Below, piece after piece: positions 1-5,410 of a stretch of DNA of 5,620 nt (its first letter is position 1; each line of letters opens with the position of its first letter). The stretch is from Alphaproteobacteria bacterium (GTDB taxonomy: Bacteria > Pseudomonadota > Alphaproteobacteria > Sphingomonadales > Sphingomonadaceae), in assembly GCA_028293055.1 (NCBI GenBank), contig JAQGLD010000099.1, positions 1-5,620 on the forward strand. Reading direction: 5' to 3'. The position numbers and the translations under genes were made by a program. The notes under the pieces were generated by a model, which saw only the letters and a list, made by a program, of their open reading frames with translations, was not told where the DNA came from and ran no database searches.

Positions 1-515
1 GGGAAAATGTCGATAACCTGCCCGCGCTCGGCAATTTCGCCGGGCTCGTCGACCCGATCGTCGGGTACATAGCCGATCGCCTGCAGGCGGCCGGCAAGAT
101 CGGTCAGATCGATCTTGTCTCCAACCCTGATGACCGGGGGTGCCGCGTCGAAAGCGGCCGGCGCCGGGTAGAGGCGCGCGGCCGCCTCACCGGTGCTGAT
201 CAGCGCGATCCGGCGCCGTTCGGACAGGGCCAGCTCGGCCCGCACCCGCCTGAGCGCGGAGGCGCGCAGACCGACATTGGCGGGGGAGGGTGGCGCCGAA
301 TCGCCGGGCAGGGCGTCGCTGCCCGGGGCCATCAGGACGAGCGCATCGGGCGCCCCGGCTGTCACCGCAGCGGCGATGTCGGCGGCGCGATTTTCGTCGC
401 TGGCCAGGAAGACGAGATCATTCCGGTCGAGCGCTTCGAGCAGGACCGCTGCGGCTTCGCCGATCTGCAGGGGAGCAGCGGCCGGTTGCTCGACGGCTTT
501 GGATAAGGCGGCCAT
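1..515 (-). CDS. Transcription-repair coupling factor (Mfd)-like protein, N-terminal part, cut by window edge
   Basis: Mfd-family proteins remove stalled RNA polymerase from damaged DNA and recruit UvrA; the visible part is only the N-terminal UvrB-like module. Reading from the ATG at 515-513, the frame stays open for 171 codons to the window edge. Residues 34-90 follow the Mfd pattern of a 'retrieve and date the protein' strand (LVFLASDEN) then a divergent version of the FPxWDxLPYDxxSPS segment (APGSDALPGDSAPPSPAN, about 64-80). Residues 94-120 contain RRIALISTGEAAARL. Residues 128-171 (VIRVGDKIDL, GYVPDDRVDEPGEIAERG, VIDIF) match the UvrB-homology block that in Mfd reads EPGEFAxRGxxIDxFP. 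The helicase motor lies outside the window. A GGGG run five bases before the ATG may be the ribosome site. The Trp and Tyr of the normal WDxLPYD motif are missing, so this may be the shorter Mfd-like helicase paralogue rather than housekeeping Mfd. Family assignment is good; which paralogue is uncertain. Confidence 0.75.
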   Translation of the reverse strand, partial: MAALSKAVEQPAAAPLQIGEAAAVLLEALDRNDLVFLASDENRAADIAAAVTAGAPDALVLMAPGSDALPGDSAPPSPANVGLRASALRRVRAELALSERRRIALISTGEAAARLYPAPAAFDAAPPVIRVGDKIDLTDLAGRLQAIGYVPDDRVDEPGEIAERGQVIDIF

Positions 516-631
516 TCGTTCCCCTGCTCGGTGAACGCCTCCGAACGGCTTGCAAGGCTCAGCGTTCCTCGCCGCATCGGGGAGAAGGAAAAATGGCTGG
601 AATCCGCCGTCCGGTCCGATCCGAGTCAGGT
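516..631. other. Short intergenic spacer between response regulator and Mfd-like gene
   Basis: These 116 bases separate two same-strand genes. I see no coding frame with family resemblance. On the minus strand a five-T tract (593-589) follows the regulator stop, but only a 3-bp stem sits in front of it, so I do not call a terminator. Read-through from the regulator into the Mfd-like gene is possible. Confidence 0.5.
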
Positions 632-1249
632 TCAGATATCGTCGAGTCCGGCGGCCAGGGCGATACGTACCGCGTCGGCAGTGGCTCGCACGCCGAGCTT
701 GCTGAGCAATTGCGCACGATAGGTTTCGACCGTGCGCGGACTCAATTCGAGCTCGTGCGCGATGATCTTGCTCTGCTTTCCCCTCAGGATGCCGCGAAGC
801 ACCGCGCGCTGGCGCTCGGAAAGCAAGGCGACCTTTTGCCGCGCTTCTCTCGCCACCATGTCCCGGTCGGCCGCCGAGGACGACTTGCGGGAGCAGTTCG
901 TGATCGCTTCGATGAGCCGTGCGGGGCTGTACGGTTTTTGCAAAAAATCCGCGGCGCCGAGCTTCATCGCTTCCACTGCAAGCTCGATGTCTCCGTGACC
1001 GGTAAGGACGACGACGTTGAGCGAAGAGCGGCGCTGGCGAAGGGCGCGCATCGTTTCGAGTCCGTTCGAACCGGGCATCCTCATATCGAGCAGCACGCAG
1101 CCGACCTGGCTCGGCAACTGGGTTGCGAGCAATTCGTCGCCGCTGGCGAAGGTCAGGACCGGATGGCCGGTCTGTTCGAGGAGCAGGGCAGTCGACAGCC
1201 TGACTGATTCGTCGTCATCAACAACAACAATCAAATTCGAGCCGGGCAT
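632..1249 (-). CDS. FixJ/NarL-family two-component response regulator
   Basis: A cytoplasmic transcription factor activated by phosphorylation from a sensor kinase. With the ATG at 1249 the protein has 205 residues, close to FixJ. The receiver domain (about 5-120) shows the acid pocket D12/D13 (VVVDDDESVR), the phospho-acceptor D55 (VLLDMRMPG), the switch T83 (VVLTGHGD) and the conserved K105 (FLQKPYSP). A short linker (about 120-140) leads to a LuxR-type helix-turn-helix: LSERQRAVL at 143-151, then SKIIAHELELSPRTVETYRA at 160-179. Start choice is ambiguous. The family normally begins a few residues before VVDDD, favouring 1249. In-frame ATG (1300) and GTG (1303) upstream have a good AGGA site seven bases before the ATG, which would add a 17-18-residue tail rich in Met and Cys. 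No histidine kinase or obvious target is adjacent, so its signal is unknown. Confidence 0.9.
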   Translation of the reverse strand: MPGSNLIVVVDDDESVRLSTALLLEQTGHPVLTFASGDELLATQLPSQVGCVLLDMRMPGSNGLETMRALRQRRSSLNVVVLTGHGDIELAVEAMKLGAADFLQKPYSPARLIEAITNCSRKSSSAADRDMVAREARQKVALLSERQRAVLRGILRGKQSKIIAHELELSPRTVETYRAQLLSKLGVRATADAVRIALAAGLDDI

Positions 1250-1347
1250 GTATCGCCGCCAATCTTCCCCCCTACAAACCATGTCGTAGCACATGTTCAT
1301 CACGAATTCCTACTTATGTTCGATGAACCACCAATCGTTGCTAACTT

Positions 1348-1370
1348 CCATTTTGGTTGTTCCAAAGTGG
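1348..1370. promoter_or_regulatory. Inverted repeat upstream of response regulator, operator candidate
   Basis: CCATTTTGG (1348-1356) and CCAAAGTGG (1362-1370) form an inverted repeat, 8 of 9 positions matching, around the 5-base spacer TTGTT. It lies about 45-67 bases before the upstream GTG/ATG starts and about 100 bases before the ATG at 1249. The size and symmetry suit a dimeric regulator; autoregulation by the neighbouring regulator is only a guess. Confidence 0.4.
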
Positions 1371-1385
1371 TACAGATTGCTCCAA
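1357..1385 (-). repeat. Tandem direct repeat TTGGARCAA, period 20 bp
   Basis: Plus-strand TTGTTCCAA (1357-1365) and TTGCTCCAA (1377-1385) differ at one base and are 20 bp apart, about two helical turns, so both would face the same side of the DNA. Read towards the regulator gene they are TTGGAGCAA then TTGGAACAA. The proximal copy overlaps the inverted repeat at 1348-1370. They may be paired binding sites; 9-mers this short can also arise by chance. Confidence 0.35.
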
Positions 1386-1548
1386 GAATCCGGTGACTAC
1401 CTAGTTACGATATTTCGCTGGCCGACGTCATGGCGCCAGTGACTTTCCACCTGCGCGCACCCTAATGCTGTTCGCTAAGGCAGGGATTACAGTTACATCG
1501 CGGTGATAGCGCGGCAGGCCCGGGTGCGTCGCGCCCCTCGCGGCTGGG

Positions 1549-1953
1549 TCAGAGGGAGGGAAGCCTCAGGACAACGCTTCCGCGCGCGCCGGGCCGATCG
1601 CGAGTCCGGTTTTGACGCATCCTGTCGAATGCTCCCCAGGCGAAATAGCGCAGGCCGTCGACGGCGAGTCGGAGCAGCATCAGGGTGCCCGAAACCGAAC
1701 GGGTGGTCGCGTTTGCCGGCATCAGGTCACGCCCGACCGGCGGCAGGTTGAGGAGGAGCTGCATCGGATCCTCGGTCAGTGGCCGATCCGGCCCGCGCCA
1801 GACTACCCGGAAACCCGATGGCACCGATTTCCACGAACGGTTCGATCGGATCAGGTCGCGGCTGCAATCGCGACATTTGGCGAAGTCGAAACCCTGATTG
1901 CGTATCACGGGTGTCGAAGCGACATGGTGTCCGGGCGCGCAAGAATGTGCCAT
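1549..1953 (-). CDS. Small putative zinc-binding protein downstream of mraZ-like gene
   Basis: A 134-residue protein whose function I do not recognise. The ATG at 1953 has a strong AGGAG site eight bases upstream, and it starts 10 bases after the stop of the MraZ-like gene, so the two are probably co-transcribed. The N-terminal third carries a possible metal site: C5 with H9/H10 (SCAPGHH), then C27 and C30 (KCRDC), followed by the compact run SRDLIRSNRSW and FRVVWR (48-53). This spacing suggests a small zinc-ribbon-like fold (inference). Residues 60-85 are proline-rich. Residues 89-109 (GTLMLLRLAVDGLRYFAWGA and onward) are hydrophobic with interspersed Arg and Asp, more like an amphipathic helix than a full membrane span. 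The tail is Arg-rich. No signal peptide. It may assist or modulate its MraZ-like partner, but nothing in the sequence shows this. Confidence 0.7.
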   Translation of the reverse strand: MAHSCAPGHHVASTPVIRNQGFDFAKCRDCSRDLIRSNRSWKSVPSGFRVVWRGPDRPLTEDPMQLLLNLPPVGRDLMPANATTRSVSGTLMLLRLAVDGLRYFAWGAFDRMRQNRTRDRPGARGSVVLRLPSL

Positions 1954-1963
1954 CGATAGTCTC

Positions 1964-2437
1964 CTATGCTGCTTGATTGAGTTCGAGATGCCAGGCCGCC
2001 AGCTCGCGAAGATCCGAGCCGCCTTCGTGGAGGGCGAGTTCGGCGTCCCAGATTTCGAAGGTGCCACCGATCCCGACACAAAGGGCGAGGCGGCCGATTC
2101 CGGCGCGGCGGCGCATGATCGGCGGCAGTCCGACACTGCGATCGGATTTTACGATGGCTTCCTCGACATAGCCGAAGATGCGCCTTGCCCGGTCGTGGTG
2201 CACAGCCGGCGCCGCCGCTTCTTCGATCACCCGTCGCCGTTCCAGGTCGGCATACAGGATCGGCTGGAACGACTTGCCATAAGCGACCAGGCATGGATCG
2301 CTTTCATGGCAGCCGACGAAAAGGGAAAGCGGGGCGGAATAATGTCCCAGCGCCTTCGCGGCAAACGGTGGCACGATAAGCCTGCCACCGTCCGATACTG
2401 AGCATACAGCATTACCCGTGAAGAATTGCTCGACCAT
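1964..2437 (-). CDS. mraZ: MraZ-like (SpoVT/AbrB-fold) protein, divergent from ftsZ
   Basis: MraZ proteins are DNA-binding regulators made of two AbrB-like repeats that control the dcw cluster. From the ATG at 2437 (GAGGGG eight bases upstream) the protein has 157 residues, a normal length. The first repeat begins FFTGNAVCSVSDGGRLIVPP; the middle has DPCLVAYGKSFQPILYADLE; the second repeat includes FGYVEEAIVKSDRSVGLPPI and the family ending CVGIGGTFEIWDAEL. Spacing and FEIWD are diagnostic of MraZ. Oddity: the DxxxR signature is degraded. In the first repeat the Asp position is Ser (SDGGR), and in the second both Asp and Arg are replaced (KSDRS), so DNA recognition is probably altered. No rsmH follows; instead a small Cys/His protein does. 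The extra N-terminal 14 residues available from 2479 do not fit the family. It is likely a paralogue of the dcw MraZ. Confidence 0.8.
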   Translation of the reverse strand: MVEQFFTGNAVCSVSDGGRLIVPPFAAKALGHYSAPLSLFVGCHESDPCLVAYGKSFQPILYADLERRRVIEEAAAPAVHHDRARRIFGYVEEAIVKSDRSVGLPPIMRRRAGIGRLALCVGIGGTFEIWDAELALHEGGSDLRELAAWHLELNQAA

Positions 2438-2513
2438 GATTACGCCCCTCGGCCCATTACCACAGGGGCCGTTAACCATTTCCGCTAATGCTGAATCCGG
2501 TGCGAGGCGACAG

Positions 2514-2598
2514 AGTAAAACTACGAAACCGTAATACTACCTGGGCGGTCGTAGTTCTACGCAACTGATTGCTATCAAGTAAAATTACGCAATCGCAA
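2514..2598. repeat. Cluster of TACG/CGTA-cored repeats in the mraZ-like/ftsZ intergenic region
   Basis: AGTAAAACTACGAAACCGTAA (2514-2534) recurs 64 bp later (2578-2598) with 17 of 21 bases identical. A third partial copy, TACGCAACTG, begins at 2558, so the TACGmAA core starts at 2522, 2558 and 2586. In addition AACTACGA (2519-2526) is an exact inverted repeat of TCGTAGTT (2549-2556), and CGTA also occurs at 2530. The arrangement looks like a multi-site operator. The divergent MraZ-like protein is the natural candidate to bind it (inference). Confidence 0.5.
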
Positions 2599-2605
2599 GG
2601 CGATC

Positions 2606-2633
2606 TTGAATCCCGATATGTGGCCTGGATAGT
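2606..2633 (+). promoter_or_regulatory. Candidate ftsZ promoter
   Basis: TTGAAT (2606-2611, four of six match to TTGACA) is followed after 16 bases by GATAGT (2628-2633, four of six match to TATAAT). A transcript would begin near 2640, about 27 bases before the ATG. The match is modest, and the repeat cluster lies just upstream where a regulator could act. Confidence 0.3.
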
Positions 2634-2666
2634 TCGATTCGACGATCTTAACCAGAAGGATTAACC

Positions 2667-4070
2667 ATGATCGAAATGGATGCAGCGATGGAAGAACTCC
2701 GGCCGCATATCCGCATCATCGGCGTCGGCGGAGCGGGCGGCAACGCGGTGGCGAACATGATCCGCAACGACGTACGCGGCGTCGATTTCGTGGTCGCCAA
2801 TACCGATGCGCAGGCGCTGCGGGCGTCGCCTGTCGACTATATATTGCAGCTTGGCCGCCGGACGACGGAAGGTCTCGGCGCGGGGTCTTCGGCTGAAACG
2901 GGCCGCCTCGCCGCCGAGGAATCACTCGCCGAGATCGATCGCATGCTCGAAGGCGCCCACATGGTCTTCATCGCCGCGGGGCTGGGTGGCGGAACCGGCA
3001 CCGGCGCCGCTCCGGTGATTGCCCGGGCTGCGCGCGCCAGGGGTATTCTCACCGTCGGAGTGGTCACCAAGCCGTTCGGCTTCGAAGGTAGCCGGCGCGG
3101 CAGAGCCGCCCAAGCCGGGTTGGAAGTGCTTCAGCAGCATGTCGATACCCTGATCGTCGTTCCGAACCAGAATCTGTTCCGGATCGCCAGTCCTGCCACG
3201 ACCTTTCGCGAGGCATTCGATCTTGCCGACGAGATCCTTCAGCAGGGCGTTCGCGGGATCACCGACCTGATGGTGATGCCGGGTCTTATCAATCTCGATT
3301 TTGCCGACATACGGACTGTGATGCGCGACATGGGCCGTGCAATGATGGGTACCGGCGAGGCTGGCGGCGACGATCGGGCCATTCGGGCGGCTGAGGCCGC
3401 GGTGGCCAATCCCCTCGTCGACGAAGCCATCAAGGGCGCACGCGGGCTGATCATCTCGATCAGCGGCGGCGACGATCTCGGTCTGCTCGAAGTCGACGAA
3501 GCGGCGAGCTACATCAAGGAACTGGTCGATCCTGACGCCGACATCATCTGGGGCTCATCGTTCAACCCAGAGCTCAACGGCCGCATTCGCGTGTCGATCG
3601 TCGCCACCGGGCTCGACATGGACGAGGGGGTGAGGTCGCCGGCGCCGCTGCCGATCGTGGCCGCCGCGTCATCGCTCACCGCCATGCCGCTGATGCCGGT
3701 CCGTTCGGCACAGCCTGTCCCGGTTCGCGAGCTTGCTGCGGCCGAGCGAGTGTCGACTGCGGAGCCCGCTTCACCCGCGTTCCAGCCTGCCCCGGCTCCG
3801 CGCGTTCATCCGCCCCAGCCCGCGCTCCAGGGCCAGTTGCAGACGGACCGTCCGGCGCTGAAGCTGATTCCGCCGACCCGGGAGGACATGGCCGCCGCCG
3901 AGGCCGAGCGCCGGCTGACCGCAGAGCTTGCCCGCCGCGGCCCGAGCCTGTTCGACCGGATGGCAATGGCGGCGCGGTTCGCTGCGACCGGCTCGCAGAT
4001 GCCCGCCGGGCCCGCCTTCAACGAAGCCGATGACGATCAGGATCGCGCTCGTTCACGCGCTTATGCCTGA
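2667..4070 (+). CDS. ftsZ: Cell division protein FtsZ, likely paralogue lacking the conserved C-terminal peptide
   Basis: FtsZ is the tubulin-like GTPase that polymerises into the Z-ring at midcell. The 467-residue protein keeps the whole core: GTP-binding loop [10 protein letters not shown] (19-28), [11 protein letters not shown] (41-51), tubulin signature GGGTGTG (107-113), [10 protein letters not shown] (132-141), and the T7 synergy loop [11 protein letters not shown] (209-219) with D211 and D214, matching E. coli D209 and D212. The core ends near VATGLD (312-317). Then come a Pro/Ala-rich linker (about 320-400) and a charged helical stretch with [13 protein letters not shown] (427-439). 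The end, [15 protein letters not shown], lacks the usual D/E-IPAFLRRQ-type peptide that binds FtsA and other partners. ATG 2667 has AAGGA about eight bases upstream. No ftsQ or ftsA precedes it and no lpxC follows; instead it is divergent from an mraZ-like gene. It could be the only FtsZ of the genome, but the missing tail argues for a second copy. Confidence 0.93.
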   Translation: MIEMDAAMEELRPHIRIIGVGGAGGNAVANMIRNDVRGVDFVVANTDAQALRASPVDYILQLGRRTTEGLGAGSSAETGRLAAEESLAEIDRMLEGAHMVFIAAGLGGGTGTGAAPVIARAARARGILTVGVVTKPFGFEGSRRGRAAQAGLEVLQQHVDTLIVVPNQNLFRIASPATTFREAFDLADEILQQGVRGITDLMVMPGLINLDFADIRTVMRDMGRAMMGTGEAGGDDRAIRAAEAAVANPLVDEAIKGARGLIISISGGDDLGLLEVDEAASYIKELVDPDADIIWGSSFNPELNGRIRVSIVATGLDMDEGVRSPAPLPIVAAASSLTAMPLMPVRSAQPVPVRELAAAERVSTAEPASPAFQPAPAPRVHPPQPALQGQLQTDRPALKLIPPTREDMAAAEAERRLTAELARRGPSLFDRMAMAARFAATGSQMPAGPAFNEADDDQDRARSRAYA

Positions 4071-4274
4071 TTCCGGCAGTCGCAGGCGAGCTCGGATCGG
4101 GCTTGCCTGCCGGCATCGCTCATCGCGCTCAGCTGCGGCCCAAAGCGAGGTCGCGGCGCGGTTGCGGTGGAGGCGCGTCGTCGATCGACAGGCGCCATTG
4201 CTCGAAGCCGAGGTGATGACGCGCCCCGTCGGGCGAGCTGAGAATAGATCTTTTCGAGGGCGAAGAGTTGGGTT
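4071..4274. other. Convergent intergenic region between ftsZ and amidohydrolase gene
   Basis: Both neighbours end here, so this is where transcription from the two sides should stop. Apart from the hairpin at 4082-4110 and a 10-bp palindrome GTCGATCGAC (4180-4189), I see nothing. Open frames crossing it have no family resemblance. Confidence 0.5.
4082..4110 (+). terminator. Strong hairpin just after ftsZ stop, terminator or 3'-end stabiliser candidate
   Basis: GCAGGCGAGCTCG (4082-4094) pairs with CGGGCTTGCCTGC (4098-4110) around the 3-base loop GAT, giving a 13-bp stem with two G-U wobbles. The wobbles become A-C mismatches in the opposite transcript, so the fold favours plus-strand RNA, that is, the ftsZ message. 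It begins 11 bases after the stop codon. No T-run follows, so it is not a textbook intrinsic terminator. Confidence 0.45.
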
Positions 4275-5279
4275 TCAGAACCCGCTGAGGAAGGCAGCGA
4301 CATTCTCGCCCAACGCGTCGACCGCATAGCCGCCTTCCATCACGATCACCGTCGGCCAGCCGCAGGCGGCGATGTCGGCAGCGAGCAGCGCATAATCGGA
4401 TGTCGAAAGCTTGAAGTGGGAGATCGGATCGCCTTCCCACGTATCGGCTCCGAAGCTGATTACGAGCAGCCCGGGCGCAAAGCGGGCGATCGATTCCAGT
4501 GCGTCCGCCTGGGCCGCTCGAAACGCGTCGACGCTCGTCCCTTGGGGTAGGGGGAGGTTGAGGTTTGCCCCGGCTCCCTGGCCTACCCCGGCCTCGTCGG
4601 CATGGCCCCAGTAAAAGGGATAATCGCTCGCTGGATCGGCGTGGAGCGAGGCGTAGAAGACGTCGCCGCGTTCCCAGAAGATGTCCTGGGTGCCATTGCC
4701 GTGATGATAATCGATGTCGAGGATCGCCACTCGCTCCACGCCCCGATCGCGGGCGCGCTGGGCAGCGATCGCTGCGACATTGAGGTGACAGTAACCGCCA
4801 TAATAATCGCGGCCGCAATGATGGCCCGGCGGGCGGCAAAGCGCGAAGGCGGCGCTCTCTCCGTCGAGCACGGTCTGCGCCGCAGCAACCGCGGTCTGGG
4901 CGTTGGCGTAGAGAGCATCCCAGGTCCGCTCCGCAATCGGCGTGGTCGCATCGAAGCTGTAGCGACCGAGCAGCGCGTCGATCCGACTGAGCGCGATCTG
5001 TCGGCGATGGACGACCGGCCAGACATAGGGGATCGCATCGCCCGGACGGCCGGCCTGTTGCCACCGCGCGTGCGCCGATTTGAGGAAGGCCACATAATCG
5101 GAATCGTGGACGGCAAGGATCGGACCTTCTCCGAAATCGCCGGGCAGATCCGTTGGACCGATCGCGCGCAGGATCGATTCCACCCGCTGCGGAGTCTCGG
5201 CGTAGGCGCAGAAACTGCCGTTGTGCAGTTCGACCGCGGGTGCGTGGAGGAGCTGACGAGGATCGAAATAGAGGCGCAT
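4275..5279 (-). CDS. Acetylpolyamine amidohydrolase-like histone deacetylase superfamily protein
   Basis: A cytoplasmic zinc hydrolase expected to remove acetyl groups from acetylated polyamines or other small amines. The 334 residues match the length of bacterial acetylpolyamine amidohydrolases. Catalytic elements are complete: tandem His H153/H154 (RPPGHHCGRDYYGGYCHLN), zinc ligands D190 and H192 (ILDIDYHHGNGTQ) and D279 (SFGADTWEGDP), and transition-state Tyr Y318 (VMEGGY). Relative to the Mycoplana ramosa enzyme, as I remember its numbering, these all shift by exactly five residues. The acidic E17 in VELHNG aligns with the Glu there that helps select polyamines. The pocket segment FYASLHADPASDYPFYWGHA (208-227) also follows that subfamily. 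ATG 5279 is preceded by AAGG at eight bases. It is convergent with ftsZ and divergent from fdhD, 131 bp away. The true substrate cannot be told from sequence; members also deacylate other amides. Confidence 0.9.
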   Translation of the reverse strand: MRLYFDPRQLLHAPAVELHNGSFCAYAETPQRVESILRAIGPTDLPGDFGEGPILAVHDSDYVAFLKSAHARWQQAGRPGDAIPYVWPVVHRRQIALSRIDALLGRYSFDATTPIAERTWDALYANAQTAVAAAQTVLDGESAAFALCRPPGHHCGRDYYGGYCHLNVAAIAAQRARDRGVERVAILDIDYHHGNGTQDIFWERGDVFYASLHADPASDYPFYWGHADEAGVGQGAGANLNLPLPQGTSVDAFRAAQADALESIARFAPGLLVISFGADTWEGDPISHFKLSTSDYALLAADIAACGWPTVIVMEGGYAVDALGENVAAFLSGF

Positions 5280-5410
5280 CGGACGGCCTTACAGCGGACA
5301 GCGCGCTACGCCAGTCCCGGCCTTCGAAACGGCTGGAGTCGAACGGCTCGCCATGACCGGGCCACAAGCTTATCCGTCGCACTCGGCGACGACCTTTTGC
5401 GGATATCCGT
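5280..5410. promoter_or_regulatory. Divergent intergenic region between amidohydrolase and fdhD
   Basis: These 131 bases must contain both promoters. A near-direct repeat, TCGAAACGGCT (5324-5334) and TCGAACGGCT (5339-5348), and the palindrome at 5400-5409 are the only structures I see. No clear -35/-10 pair could be assigned. Confidence 0.45.
5400..5409. promoter_or_regulatory. 10-bp perfect palindrome at the fdhD ribosome-binding position
   Basis: CGGATATCCG ends two bases before the fdhD ATG, where the ribosome site should be. No AGGA-like sequence is otherwise visible. It could be an operator or a hairpin-prone weak ribosome site, or chance. Confidence 0.25.

Larger units (their letters stand above)
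1250..1548. other. Intergenic region upstream of the response regulator and downstream of the small-protein gene
   Basis: About 299 bases without a supported gene. The part nearest the regulator (about 1304-1410) is clearly AT-richer than the flanking genes and carries the repeats listed separately, so it probably holds the regulator's promoter. No convincing -35/-10 pair or sigma-54 site could be picked. The part 1440-1548 is GC-rich again and shows no tRNA fold, no conserved reading frame and no hairpin followed by a T-run on the minus strand that would end the mraZ-like unit. Confidence 0.5.
2438..2666. promoter_or_regulatory. Divergent regulatory region between mraZ-like gene and ftsZ
   Basis: These 229 bases must carry the start signals of both the mraZ-like unit and ftsZ. 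The middle part (about 2511-2600) is AT-richer than the genes and contains the repeat cluster described separately. The canonical MraZ operator of spaced TGGG triplets is not present: there is a single TGGG at 2542. I could not identify a convincing promoter on the minus strand. Confidence 0.6.

Noticed and set aside
580..634. Terminator after the response regulator
   Set aside because: There is a five-T tract on the minus strand but only a 3-bp stem before it.
290..1207. 305-codon open frame on the plus strand
   Set aside because: It runs antisense to both the Mfd-like gene and the response regulator, each of which has clear family motifs.
1440..1548. Possible RNA gene in the GC-rich part of the intergenic region
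   Set aside because: No cloverleaf, no T-loop consensus and no strong extended stem could be found.
2535..2550. Canonical MraZ operator (spaced TGGG boxes)
   Set aside because: Only one TGGG (2542) is present, not the spaced triplet.
4268..4290. Hairpin GGGTT/AACCC at the end of the amidohydrolase gene
   Set aside because: Only five base pairs, overlapping the stop codon and followed by a mixed sequence rather than a T-run.
4061..4327. 88-codon minus-strand frame in the convergent gap
   Set aside because: Its start lies inside the amidohydrolase gene in a different frame, with no ribosome site or family resemblance.
3928..4329. 133-codon plus-strand frame overlapping the ftsZ end
   Set aside because: Arg-rich, no motif, and starts inside the ftsZ linker in another frame. 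It does not restore a conserved FtsZ tail.
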